Shown here: positions 24,948-33,853 of the stretch, in pieces
Position numbering within the stretch: the first letter of the stretch is position 1
Layout: each line of letters starts with the position of its first letter
Assembly (NCBI RefSeq): GCF_021026295.1
Contig: NZ_JAJNDA010000010.1
Location: 62,001 to 126,000, forward strand
Length of the DNA: 64,000 nucleotides
Source of the DNA: Actinomycetospora soli
Lineage (GTDB): Bacteria > Actinomycetota > Actinomycetes > Mycobacteriales > Pseudonocardiaceae
Reading direction: 5' to 3'
The notes under the pieces: generated by a model
Seen by the model: the letters and a program-made list of their open reading frames with translations, nothing else
Database searches by the model: none
What the model was told of the DNA's origin: nothing
Translations under genes and position numbers: made by a program

Positions 24948-24984
24948 AGCGTCGTTGCTGTCAGCCAGTGACAGCAACGACGCT
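24948..24984. terminator. 16-bp perfect hairpin, bidirectional terminator and repeat copy
   Basis: The arm 24948-24963 (AGCGTCGTTGCTGTCA) and its exact complement 24969-24984 enclose the loop GCCAG, followed by TTTCCTG. Outer bases GGCAG/CTGCC extend the pairing. It lies between the convergent MpaB and glxA-like genes. The sequence belongs to a small dispersed family also found inside copA (8947-8996) and, in shortened form, at 46985-47021. Confidence 0.8.
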
Positions 24985-25009
24985 TTCCTGCCACGAAGGG
25001 GGCGACCCC

Positions 25010-26950
25010 CTACGGCACCCGCACCATCGACCCGACCGACGGCACCCCGCGGTCGTCGACCAGGACGAGCATGTAGTTGCCCACCTGCATCGTCTCGATC
25101 TCCCGTGGGAGCGTGAGCTCCAGCGAGTCGGCCCCCGTCGCCCGGGCCTCGACGGCCACCGAGAACTGGTCGACCGCCGTCACGTGCGTGGACGACATCA
25201 GCCGCATCAGCCGCACCTTCTGGATGCGCTCCGCGTCCGGGGTCTGCACCGACACCGTGGTGCCGCGCCGCATGACGTCGGGGGCCGACGTGATCTCCGG
25301 ACGCTTCCCGCCCTGGAACAGGTAGGGCGGCGTGTAGATCTCGAGGCGCTGCTCGAAGGTGCCCGGGATCGTGTTGCGCTCGTCGTCGAAGAGCGGGTCC
25401 GAGCCCGCCGTCAGGACCCGTCCGTCGGGCAGCAGGACCGCCTGGCCGTGGTAGTTGCGCCCGACCACCGGGTCCGCCGCCTCGACCAGCGTGCCGCCCG
25501 GCCCGCCCTCGGGACGCAGCAGGTGGGCGTCGAGGACGTCGGAGTCGCCCTTGCCGCGGTAATCGCGCGACCCGTGACTGATGAGCATCGAGTCGTCGGG
25601 CAGCGTCGTGAGGTTGGGGTAGCGCACCGGGTCGGGCAGCATCGGGCCGGGCCGGAACGCCGGCTCGGGGGAGTCGAGGTCGATCTCGTCGATGCGCGCC
25701 GTGGTCAGCGGGCTCTCCCCGATCCCGCCGCCCCCGACGACCACCATCCGCTGGTCCTGCACCGGGCCGAGCCAGGCCGAGCCCGCCGTCTCGAGGAGGT
25801 TCGGGTCGCGCAGACCCGGGACCGGGGTGAGCACGTTGGTGTCGAGGTCCCAGAAGCCCGGCAGTCGTCCGGCCTCGGCCGGTCCGTAGCCGGAGTTCGT
25901 CCCGCTGTAGAAGAGCCGGTTGGGCTGCTCGGTGGCGAAGACGGCGGGGTAGGTCGGGAAGTACTGGGTGAGCTGCTTGTCCTCGACGAAGCGGTTGGTC
26001 CGCGGGTCGAAGTGCTCGGTCTCGCCGTTGAGGACGTTGCCGATGTTGTCCAGTCCGGACAGCGTCAGCACGTCGCCGTTGGGCAGCGGCGTCAGCGTCG
26101 GGTACCAGCGCGCGAAGTCCATGTCGTCCACGCGGGACCAGGTCTCGGCGACCGGGTCGAACGTGTACGCGGCCTCGGTGCCCTGGTAGTTCTGCTTGTC
26201 CAGGGTCAGCGCCTCGCCGAGCCCGTAGACGTCCTTCGCGGCGGCCGGGTCCAGGCCGGTGATGGCGAACTGCAGGCCGGGCTGGAGCGTGATGCCCTGC
26301 GGGCCGGGCTGCACCGCTTCGACGAACACCCGCTCCTCGGCCGCGGTGACGGTGGCCCCGGTGCGGGTGGCGACCTTCGTCGCGGGCGGGACCACGTTCG
26401 GCCGGATGGTCCGGTAGGCCTTGCCCTCGGGGGAGACGAACTCGGTGCCGACCGGGATGTCGCGCCCGACGTCGGGATTCTCGTTCTTCACCCGCATCGC
26501 GCCGCCGGCGTAGGTCACGGCACCGTCGAGCTTCTCGTAGCGGGCCGTGCCGCCGGCGACGAGCAGGCGGCCGTCGGGCAGCAGCGTCTGGCCGGCGCAG
26601 AACATGTCGTCGGGGACGGGGATGACCTTCGAGGCGCCGGTGGCGGGGTCGTAGAGGAGGCTCTTGAGCGCCCTCGTCGCGAACATGTCCTCCTTGTTGC
26701 CCGACCCGGCGATCAACATGATCTTGCCGGAGGGCAGCAGGGCGGAGTGGATGGCGTTGACGCGCTGGTCGACGGGCAGCTCGAGGACGTCCCACTTCCC
26801 GAACTGGCGCTGGTACTCGATCGAGTTGATCAGCTGCTGGTAGCGCCAGTCCTGCACGTAGGCGAGTGCGGGCGGCAGGTTGACGCCGAGCAGGACGGCG
26901 AGCGCGATGGCGGTCAGGACGAGAGGTCGGAGCCGGCGCGAGGTGCGCAG
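25010..26950 (-). CDS. glxA: GlxA-like galactose-oxidase-fold copper radical oxidase
   Basis: A 646-residue membrane-anchored extracellular oxidase closely resembling Streptomyces GlxA (about the same length; shared FCAG, RWYPTL, YSGxNxGYGP, RNYH and STHVTxVDQ motifs). Expected radical-site residues are present: Cys118 with Tyr283 (cross-link) and Trp282, copper ligands Tyr500-His501 and His589. A basic N-terminus and one hydrophobic helix form the signal anchor; kelch repeats and a DUF1929 domain follow. The only start with a ribosome site is CTG at 26950, 7 bases after GAGGAGG; ATG/GTG alternatives would overlap the upstream gene. In Streptomyces GlxA works with CslA in tip glycan deposition, but no cslA is adjacent here. 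Confidence 0.85.
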   Translation of the reverse strand: MRTSRRLRPLVLTAIALAVLLGVNLPPALAYVQDWRYQQLINSIEYQRQFGKWDVLELPVDQRVNAIHSALLPSGKIMLIAGSGNKEDMFATRALKSLLYDPATGASKVIPVPDDMFCAGQTLLPDGRLLVAGGTARYEKLDGAVTYAGGAMRVKNENPDVGRDIPVGTEFVSPEGKAYRTIRPNVVPPATKVATRTGATVTAAEERVFVEAVQPGPQGITLQPGLQFAITGLDPAAAKDVYGLGEALTLDKQNYQGTEAAYTFDPVAETWSRVDDMDFARWYPTLTPLPNGDVLTLSGLDNIGNVLNGETEHFDPRTNRFVEDKQLTQYFPTYPAVFATEQPNRLFYSGTNSGYGPAEAGRLPGFWDLDTNVLTPVPGLRDPNLLETAGSAWLGPVQDQRMVVVGGGGIGESPLTTARIDEIDLDSPEPAFRPGPMLPDPVRYPNLTTLPDDSMLISHGSRDYRGKGDSDVLDAHLLRPEGGPGGTLVEAADPVVGRNYHGQAVLLPDGRVLTAGSDPLFDDERNTIPGTFEQRLEIYTPPYLFQGGKRPEITSAPDVMRRGTTVSVQTPDAERIQKVRLMRLMSSTHVTAVDQFSVAVEARATGADSLELTLPREIETMQVGNYMLVLVDDRGVPSVGSMVRVP

Positions 26951-26991
26951 GACGACACCTCCTCGGGGAGCGGGGTGTGCGGGGCCCGGGG

Positions 26992-27519
26992 TCAGGCCGG
27001 CAGCGGCGGGCCGCGTGCCCCGCTCGCGTCGACCGCCCGGCCCACGCCCAGCCCTTCCCGACGACGGGTCGCGGCGACCGCCGGGCCCCGGCGGGACCCC
27101 GTCGGGCGCCGCCACCAGCGTCGGGGCAGCACGCGGTCGGCGGTGTCGCGCAGGTCGTCGGCGAGGCGCGCGCCGCCGAGCAGGAGCAGCGCGGCGGCCA
27201 GCGCGGCCGCGCCGTGCACGCCGAGCGCGGCGACCGCGGTGACGACGTGGTGGTCGGCCGCCGCCAGGACGGCCTCGAGGGCCACCTGGCCGAGCAGCAG
27301 CACGGCGAGCGCCGTCCACGGCCCGCGGGACACCCGGCCGGTGCGCAGCGCGAGCAGGCTGACCACGCCGGACACCGCGACGACGACGGTCAGGACGATG
27401 CCCGTCGGGCGGGCGCCACCGCCCACGAGATGGGCGGCGAGCGCGAGGGCGGTGCCGACGGCGGCCGCGACCGGGACGCGATGGACCGGGATGTCCGGTC
27501 CGTGCCCCCCTGTCCGCAT
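26992..27519 (-). CDS. Small multi-pass membrane protein of unknown function
   Basis: A 175-residue protein with about four hydrophobic helices between residues 12 and 120 and a basic, disordered C-terminus. A His pair (AADHHVV) lies between helices 3 and 4. I do not recognise the family. It ends 41 bases upstream of the glxA-like start on the same strand, so the pair is probably one transcript, and a role in membrane placement or metal supply for that oxidase is conceivable but unproven. An exact copy of the 15-mer TTCCCGACGACGGGT lies in its 3' part (27055-27069). Confidence 0.6.
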   Translation of the reverse strand: MRTGGHGPDIPVHRVPVAAAVGTALALAAHLVGGGARPTGIVLTVVVAVSGVVSLLALRTGRVSRGPWTALAVLLLGQVALEAVLAAADHHVVTAVAALGVHGAAALAAALLLLGGARLADDLRDTADRVLPRRWWRRPTGSRRGPAVAATRRREGLGVGRAVDASGARGPPLPA

Positions 27520-27537
27520 GAGGGCGACTCTAGGTGA

Positions 27538-27792
27538 CTACTGTCGGTAGCCCTCGACCGTCCCGGCGTCGCGCTCGTGCGCCTCGCCCGGGTCGTGCCC
27601 GGCGTCGCGCTGCGCCTGGCGCTGGCGCTTGAGGTCGAACAGGCGGTCGCGCTCGATCTGCAGGTCGCGCAGGCGGTCCGCGTCGGCGTCGTCGAGCCCG
27701 CCGTGGGCGGCGCTGCGCAGGGCGTGCTCGGCCTCGGCGTTCTCGTCGATCGCGCGGGCGAGTTCGTCGTCGGTGCGGGGTTCGTCGGCCAT
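27538..27792 (-). CDS. DUF2630 family small protein
   Basis: An 84-residue charged, helical, probably coiled-coil protein: conserved heptad-like LRDLQIERDRLFDLKRQRQA in the second half and an acidic first half (DDELARAIDENAEAEHAL). This matches the small actinobacterial DUF2630 family of unknown function. The ATG at 27792 follows GGGAGGGTGGGG. It lies 26 bases downstream of the PPOX-type gene on the same strand and may be co-transcribed with it. Confidence 0.75.
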   Translation of the reverse strand: MADEPRTDDELARAIDENAEAEHALRSAAHGGLDDADADRLRDLQIERDRLFDLKRQRQAQRDAGHDPGEAHERDAGTVEGYRQ

Positions 27793-27818
27793 CCCCCCAC
27801 CCTCCCGCACTTCCGCGG

Positions 27819-28247
27819 TCAGTTCGAGTACACGCGGGTCGGCGACACGAACACGGCCGCCCGCCGGTCCCGGGCCATGGTCGCGTCGAACGCGTCCCAG
27901 TCGTCGTGGGCGCCCCCGGCGGCGGTGAACACGGCCCGCAGCAGCGCGGGCACGTCGTCGACCCCGGGCAGCGGGTCGTCGGGGCCGGCGATCTCCACCG
28001 ACCCCTCGACCGTGCCCCAGCGCCACCCCGAGCGCGCGGTCACCGCGGTCCACGGCCGCCGGCGGAGGTTGCCGAGCTTCGCCCGGCCGTACGTGACGAA
28101 GGCGAGCACGTCCTGCCCGGTCACCGGGTGCGCCAGCACCCCGGCGTTGACCACCGAGGACTGGATCGACCCGTCCGCGCGGGCCGTGGCCACCACCACC
28201 AGGCCGCGCTCCTCGGCGGCGAGGGCACCGAACTCGGCGAGGTCCAT
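27819..28247 (-). CDS. PPOX-class (pyridoxamine-oxidase-like/F420-dependent) protein
   Basis: A 142-residue split-barrel flavin- or F420-binding protein (VVVATARADGSIQSSVVNAGVL, then VTYGRAKLGNLRRRPWTAVT, the typical strand-Lys-x-x-Asn segment). Proteins of this length in actinobacteria usually bind F420 or FMN and reduce small compounds, but the substrate is not evident. The ATG at 28247 follows GCAGGAT. The upstream region before the divergent permease gene carries a 9-bp-arm inverted repeat. Confidence 0.8.
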   Translation of the reverse strand: MDLAEFGALAAEERGLVVVATARADGSIQSSVVNAGVLAHPVTGQDVLAFVTYGRAKLGNLRRRPWTAVTARSGWRWGTVEGSVEIAGPDDPLPGVDDVPALLRAVFTAAGGAHDDWDAFDATMARDRRAAVFVSPTRVYSN

Positions 28248-28276
28248 CCGGCCATCCTGCCCCGGCCGACCGCCCG

Positions 28277-28342
28277 CGGGAACCGATGCGGCCGGCACCG
28301 GTTCCCGGGCACGGTCCGGGCGTCCGTGTCACGCGTCGTGAC
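28277..28342. promoter_or_regulatory. Two dyads in the divergent PPOX/permease region
   Basis: CGGGAACCG (28277-28285) pairs with CGGTTCCCG (28299-28307) over 13 bases, and GTCACG-CGT-CGTGAC lies at 28328-28342. Both are in the only spacer that can hold the promoters of the two divergent genes. Function inferred from position. Confidence 0.4.
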
Positions 28343-28395
28343 GACCGGTCGTGCGCCATCGCGTCGTGCTGCCGGGCGGCGTCCGGACCAGCACG

Positions 28396-29172
28396 ATGAT
28401 CGACGTGGCGGTCGAGGTCCCCGGGGAGCGTGCCCGCCGCGCGTGGCGCGTCCTGCTCGCCACCCCCGACCTCTGGGCCACGCCCCTCCTCCTCGTCGTA
28501 GGCCTGCTCGTCGCCGTCGGCACCGTCTACGCGGGGCGGCTCGACTCCCTCGAACAGCGCGCCCTCGACCCCGCGAACGTCCTCGGCCAGCTCTCCCAGC
28601 ACCTCGTGCTCACGGCGTACTCCACCGCCCTCGTGCTCGCCGTCGCCGTGCCGCTGGGGCTCGTCCTGAGCCGTCCCCGGTTCGTCCTCGTGGCCCGGGC
28701 GGTCGCCGTGGTCGGCGGGTTCGCGCAGGCGCTGCCGGCCTTCGGGGTCCTGATCCTGCTCGGCTTCTGGCGCTTCGGGCTGCCCAGCGCCGTCCTCGGG
28801 CTGACGCTGGCCGCCTTCCTCCCGGTCCTGCGGAACACGATCGTCGGCCTGCAGGAGGTGGACGAGACGCTCGTCGAGGCGGCCCGCGGCATGGGGATGT
28901 CGGCCCCGCAGTGTCTGCTCCGGATCGAGATCCCGCTCGCGGTGCCGGTGATCGTCGCCGGGGTGCGGGTGGCCCTCGTGCTCAACGTCGGCACCGCGAC
29001 GCTCGCCTCCTACATCGGCGCGGGCGGGCTCGGGGCGTTGATCCAGCAGGCGCTGCTGCTGAACCGCCTCACCGTGCTCGTCGTCGCCGGCTCGCTCGTG
29101 GCGGCGCTCGCGCTGCTGGTCGACTGGCTCGCGGGCCTCGTCGAGCGGGCCGTCGTGGCGCGCACGGCGTGA
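28396..29172 (+). CDS. ABC transporter permease, OpuB/OpuC-like (osmoprotectant type)
   Basis: A 258-residue permease with about six helices and the cytoplasmic EAA loop VDETLVEAARGMGMSAPQCLLRIEIPLAVPVI (the EAA-x3-G motif) near residue 150-180. The sequence type is that of glycine-betaine/choline/carnitine importers (LASYIGAGGLGALI). No ATPase or binding-protein gene lies next to it, so it is an orphan component; partners must be encoded elsewhere. ATG 28396 is preferred because hydrophobic sequence begins soon after; GTG 28351 is an alternative. No clear ribosome site is seen for either. Confidence 0.75.
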   Translation: MIDVAVEVPGERARRAWRVLLATPDLWATPLLLVVGLLVAVGTVYAGRLDSLEQRALDPANVLGQLSQHLVLTAYSTALVLAVAVPLGLVLSRPRFVLVARAVAVVGGFAQALPAFGVLILLGFWRFGLPSAVLGLTLAAFLPVLRNTIVGLQEVDETLVEAARGMGMSAPQCLLRIEIPLAVPVIVAGVRVALVLNVGTATLASYIGAGGLGALIQQALLLNRLTVLVVAGSLVAALALLVDWLAGLVERAVVARTA

Positions 29173-29218
29173 GCACGGCGGACCGGACCTGACCGCCTCT
29201 CCCGCCACGCTCGCCGTC

Positions 29219-29766
29219 ATGAACCCGGTGGAGACGTTCCGGCAGGCCGACCGCGCGATCGAGGGCGTCGTCGAGAGCATTCCCGACGACGGGTGGGAGC
29301 GGGTCCCTGCGCCCGTCTTCGCCTCCGACCCGCTCGGCGGCCGTCCGGTGCGGGACGCCGTCGCGCACCTCGCGCGGGACGAGGCGTGGATCCCCTCGCA
29401 GCTGGCGGGGGAGACGATGGCGGAGGCGGGCGAGCCCGACGTCGGGCCGTTCCCCGACCTGGCCCGCCGGGCGCGCGAGGCCGCGGACGCCGTGACCGAC
29501 CTCGGCGCGACCGTGCACTCGTCCTTCGGCGACCAGACCGTCGAGGAGTACCTCTGGCAGCTCGTCGTCGCGCGTGCCCTCGGGCCGAGGCGCTGGCACG
29601 GGCCGTGGGGCTGGCGTCGCCGGTCGACGACGAGCTCGCGACGGCCGTGCTCGTCGGGCTCGAGCCGCGGGCGGAGCTCTGGCGACAGGTGGGCATCCTG
29701 CTGCCCGCACGGCCCCCGGAGTCGGGCTCGGCCCGCGACCGGCTGCTCGGACTCTGCGGTGTGTGA
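29219..29766 (+). pseudogene. TIGR03086/MDMPI-like mycothiol-dependent protein, frameshifted
   Basis: Two frames combine to one DinB/maleylpyruvate-isomerase-like protein of about 182 residues. The first (from ATG 29219) reads through MNPVETFRQADRAIEGVVES, GGRPVRDAVAHLARDEAWIP and VEEYLWQLV; the second ends at 29766 with ALARAVGLASPVDDELATAV and a family-like C-terminus. The junction is at about 29577-29590, where the usual LVHxWDLA segment is broken, so a small deletion is likely. It is a pseudogene or assembly error. The conserved metal-binding His of the helix bundle (AHLARDE) remains. A TTCCCGACGACGGGT 15-mer lies inside at 29280-29294. Confidence 0.7.
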
Positions 29767-29892
29767 GCGTGATCGCGGCCGTGTCCGGCCCTGATCGTCG
29801 GGGTCACCTGGTAGGACCAGCGCGGGGAGCGGGCCCGGGGGGACCGGCGACCTCCGAGCCCACCCACCCCGGCCGACCCGAGGAGTACAGGC

Positions 29893-30486
29893 ATGGCCAC
29901 CAGGACCACGGTCACGTGGGTCGACGACCTCGACGGCGGCACCGCCGAGGAGACCGTCGACTTCGGACTCGACGGCGCGTCCTACGAGATCGACCTCTCC
30001 GCCGCGAACGCCGGGGAACTGCGCGCGGCACTGGAGCGCTACGTCGCGGCCGCCCGCCGCAGCGGTGGCCGCCGGACGGCCACCGCGGCACCCGCGCCGG
30101 CGCCCGCGACCGCCCCGTCGTCCTCGTCCCGCGAGCGCAACCAGGAGATCCGCGCCTGGGCCACCGAGCACGGTGCCGGGCTGTCGGCCCGTGGACGGCT
30201 CCCGGGCTGGGTGGTCGAGGCGTTCGAGGCCGGCGACCCGTCGTTGCTGACCCGCGCGGACGAGGCGGCCCCCGCCCGGCCCGCTCCCGAGGCGGAGGCT
30301 GCGCCGTCGGAGGCGGCCGCGTCGGGGCCGGGCGAGGAGAAGCGTGGCCGCGACGGGCTGACGGCGACCGAGCGCGAGCGGATCCGCGCCTGGGCGATCG
30401 ACGAGGGCATCGAGGTGAAGGCGCGCGGTCAGCTCACCAAGGACCTGATCGCGAACTACCGGGCCACGACGTCCCGGCAGGGCTGA
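29893..30486 (+). CDS. lsr2: Lsr2-family nucleoid protein with two DNA-binding modules
   Basis: A 197-residue protein. Residues 1-55 match the Lsr2 dimerisation domain (TTVTWVDDLDGGTAEETVDF, YEIDLSAANAGELRAALERY). Ordinary Lsr2 is about 110 residues with one C-terminal AT-hook-like domain; here there are two: residues 84-113 (NQEIRAWATEHGAGLSARGR, LPGWVVEAF) and 161-190 (ERIRAWAIDEGIEVKARGQL, TKDLIANY), joined by an Ala/Pro/Glu-rich linker. The first retains the RGR minor-groove motif; the second has RGQ. It should bridge DNA and silence AT-rich genes, with a possible extra contact. The upstream region shows no clear operator. Confidence 0.85.
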   Translation: MATRTTVTWVDDLDGGTAEETVDFGLDGASYEIDLSAANAGELRAALERYVAAARRSGGRRTATAAPAPAPATAPSSSSRERNQEIRAWATEHGAGLSARGRLPGWVVEAFEAGDPSLLTRADEAAPARPAPEAEAAPSEAAASGPGEEKRGRDGLTATERERIRAWAIDEGIEVKARGQLTKDLIANYRATTSRQG

Positions 30487-30564
30487 GATCGACGCCGCTG
30501 GCGTCAGCCGTGGTCCACGACTGACACTGACGGTCAGGAACCGCACACGCTCGTAGGAGGCGCC

Positions 30565-31707
<1,143 letters not shown>

Positions 31708-31808
31708 ACAGCCCAACCCCCGGGGCCGGCCGCGCCGGATGTTCCGACCACTGAGGGATCGACTTCTCCCTGCTCGCGTGAGCTCTCCGGGGCTCGCACC
31801 ATGGACGG

Positions 31809-32159
31809 GTGAGCCTCGGGCGGGTGGTCGGAATCCTCGTGCTGGCGCTCGTGCTGTACGCGATCGTCTCCCAGCCGCTGACCTCGGCGGCGACGGTGCG
31901 CAACGGCGGCGACGCCCTGCAGGAGGCGGGGACGAGCCTGATCCAGTTCGTGCGGGGCGTGGCGCCGGGCGGCGGGTCGGGGTCGTCGTCGGGGTCCTCG
32001 TCGTCGGCGTCCTCGTCGGGCACCTACACCGTGCGCCCGGGTGACACGCTCTCCTCGATCGCGGCTCGGTACTCGGTCAGCCCGGCCACGCTCGCGGATC
32101 GCAACGACCTCGCCGACGCCGATCTGATCCGGCCCGGCCAGCGCCTGTCGGTGCGCTGA
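31809..32159 (+). CDS. Membrane-anchored LysM protein (copy 1)
   Basis: A 116-residue protein with an N-terminal hydrophobic helix (about residues 5-22), a Gly/Ser-rich linker (55-71) and a C-terminal LysM domain (YTVRPGDTLSSIAARYSVSP, then RNDLADADLIRPGQRLSVR) that should bind peptidoglycan. No catalytic domain is present, so it probably tethers the membrane to the wall or recruits partners. It is paralogous to the 116-residue protein at 32577; the last 18 residues are identical, and a ~95-base 3' element is duplicated with it. The GTG start fixes the helix at the N-terminus. Confidence 0.8.
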   Translation: MSLGRVVGILVLALVLYAIVSQPLTSAATVRNGGDALQEAGTSLIQFVRGVAPGGGSGSSSGSSSSASSSGTYTVRPGDTLSSIAARYSVSPATLADRNDLADADLIRPGQRLSVR

Positions 32160-32250
32160 CCGCTCCCGGGCGCAAGATCCCGACCCGCCGAGCAAGGTGA
32201 TCGCTGAGCGAGCACATCGCTCGGCTCGATGAGATCTTGGCGCTCGCGGG
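32157..32250 (+). repeat. 3' element after LysM copy 1 (direct repeat of 32925-33018)
   Basis: From the stop codon onward this segment matches 32925-33018 base for base except at a few positions; the two are exactly 768 bases apart. It contains the hairpin GCTGAGCGA-GCACA-TCGCTCGGC (32203-32225) enclosed by CAAGATC and GATCTTG arms. It probably acts as the transcription terminator and was duplicated with the gene. Confidence 0.75.
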
Positions 32251-32255
32251 CGGGG

Positions 32256-32420
32256 TCAGCGGCTGGCGATGATCACCGCGAGCACGACGCCGATGACGAC
32301 CCAGACGGCGCCCACGAGAGCCTTCTCCGACCCTCCTCCACGACCGCCCTTGAGGCGCCGGAACGGGACGAGGACGAAGAGCACGACCAGCACGACGAAG
32401 GCCAGCGGCAAGAGATCCAT
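32256..32420 (-). CDS. 54-residue membrane protein
   Basis: A very small protein with two predicted helices: residues about 4-18 (PLAFVVLVVLFVLVPF) and 32-52 (LVGAVWVVIGVVLAVIIA), separated by a basic Gly-rich loop (RRLKGGRGGG). It lies between the two LysM genes on the opposite strand. No family is recognised; the hydrophobic pattern and the ATG argue that it is real, but an artefact is possible at this size. Confidence 0.45.
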   Translation of the reverse strand: MDLLPLAFVVLVVLFVLVPFRRLKGGRGGGSEKALVGAVWVVIGVVLAVIIASR

Positions 32421-32576
32421 CGTCGGTCGATCGTGCGGAGCGCTCGATCGGGTCGCAAGAAGTTGGGGCTCTCCGGGCGATCCGGCACGACCGCCCGGCC
32501 CTGCCACGCTGCGGCGTCCGGCCCATCTCCGAGCGCGGGCTCGGCACGAGGCGTGGCTGCGGGCGAGGATCTCGGT

Positions 32577-32927
32577 ATGAACCTGGCGCGGATCGTCGGT
32601 CTGGTGGTCCTCGTCGTCCTGCTGGTCGCCGTCATCTCCGAGCCGGCGAACTCCGCCGCCACCGTGCGATCGGGCGGACGTGCCCTCGGGGAGGCCGGGA
32701 GCAGCCTCGGCGCGTTCGTGTCGTCGGTGACGAGCGGGTGGGGGTCGTCGAGCCGCGCGTCGCTCGCGACCGACGAGGACGGCGTGGGTTCCTACACCGT
32801 CCGTCCCGGGGACACGCTGTCGTCCATCGCAGCCCGCTACCGCGTCGAGGTGAGCACGCTCGCGGACCGCAACGACCTCGCCGACGCCGATCTGATCCGT
32901 CCCGGCCAGCGCCTGTCGGTGCGCTGA
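32577..32927 (+). CDS. Membrane-anchored LysM protein (copy 2)
   Basis: The second 116-residue paralogue: N-terminal helix (LARIVGLVVLVVLLVAVISE), a linker richer in charged residues than copy 1, and a LysM domain (YTVRPGDTLSSIAARYRVEV). Both N-termini share SAATVR-x-GG and the same spacing to the linker, so the tandem duplication covers the whole gene. The central linker has diverged most. ATG at 32577; the same 3' element follows it. Expected to be an envelope protein binding peptidoglycan. Confidence 0.8.
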   Translation: MNLARIVGLVVLVVLLVAVISEPANSAATVRSGGRALGEAGSSLGAFVSSVTSGWGSSSRASLATDEDGVGSYTVRPGDTLSSIAARYRVEVSTLADRNDLADADLIRPGQRLSVR

Positions 32928-33018
32928 CCGCTCCCGGGAGCAAGATCCCGACCTGCCGCGCGATGTGATCGCTGAGCGAGCACATCGCTCGGCTCGATGA
33001 GATCTCGGCGCCCGCGCG
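32925..33018 (+). repeat. 3' element after LysM copy 2
   Basis: Direct-repeat partner of 32157-32250, with the same central hairpin (GAGCGA-GCACA-TCGCTC). The outer GATCTTG arm has changed to GATCTCG. Likely terminator. Confidence 0.75.
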
Positions 33019-33061
33019 GCGGCCTTGGTACCGAACCAGCGCCGGACCAGGGCCGAGCCGC

Positions 33062-33817
33062 CTACACGACGACCGAGGTCTCCACCGTGTACCGGTCGGC
33101 GCGGTAGAGGTGGCGCCCGACCTCGACGAGCGCGCCGGCGTCGTCGTACACCAGCATCTCGGCGGTGACGCAGGCCAGCGGCGTCTCCTGCTCGAGCAGC
33201 GTCGCCTCCTCGTCGGTGGCGAGCCGCGCGCCGATGGTCTGGCGGGCGATGGCGATCTGCACGCCCCGGGCGCGCAGCAGGTCGTAGAGGCCGGTGCTCG
33301 CGAGCTCGGCGAGGTCGTCGTCGGTCAGGCGCAACCGCTCGGGCAGGTAGTTCGTCATGACGGCGAGCGGCTCGTCGTCGGCGGAGCGCAGCCGTCGGAT
33401 CCGCTGCAGCGTCTCGTCCGGGGACAGCACCTCGCCGAGCCCGAGCGACGCCGCGGGCACGGTGTCGGTCGAGAGCAGCCGCGTGCGGGGCGCGCGACCC
33501 GCCGTCGTGAGGTCCTCGTGGAGGGACGAGAGCCGGACGTCGCGGTGGATCGCGGGCCGGGTGACCTGGGTGCCGAGGCCGCGCCGGCGCACGAGCATGC
33601 CCTTGCGGACCAGCTCCTGGATCGCCTGCCGCGCCGTGGGGCGGGCGAGGCCGAGCCGCTCGGTGAGCGCGAGCTCGTTCTCGATGCGGTCCCCGGGCTG
33701 CAGCTCGCCGGACGCGATCTTGCCCTCGATCGCCTGGGAGAGCTGGTGGTAGAGCGGCACGGGACTGGTCCGGTCGAGCCGCACGTCCAGCGGGACGGCC
33801 TCGGAGCGGGTGGCCAT
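33062..33817 (-). CDS. GntR family regulator (UTRA domain), probable iol repressor
   Basis: A 251-residue HutC-subfamily GntR protein: winged helix at residues about 15-75 (ENELALTERLGLARPTARQA, IQELVRKGMLVRRRG) and a UTRA sugar-sensing domain. It diverges from iolC, and a GntR-type site (TGTCTGTACAAAG) lies between them directly upstream of the iolC -35 box. It therefore probably represses the iol operon until an inositol catabolite binds. It is a paralogue of the GntR protein at 60100 (shared LTSL/LSSLHEDL, DEPLAVMTN and YRADRY-like segments). ATG 33817 is preferred; GTG 33838 would add seven residues. Confidence 0.85.
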   Translation of the reverse strand: MATRSEAVPLDVRLDRTSPVPLYHQLSQAIEGKIASGELQPGDRIENELALTERLGLARPTARQAIQELVRKGMLVRRRGLGTQVTRPAIHRDVRLSSLHEDLTTAGRAPRTRLLSTDTVPAASLGLGEVLSPDETLQRIRRLRSADDEPLAVMTNYLPERLRLTDDDLAELASTGLYDLLRARGVQIAIARQTIGARLATDEEATLLEQETPLACVTAEMLVYDDAGALVEVGRHLYRADRYTVETSVVV

Positions 33818-33853
33818 GGGGGCAGCGTACCGCCTCACGTCCTATTGTCATCA

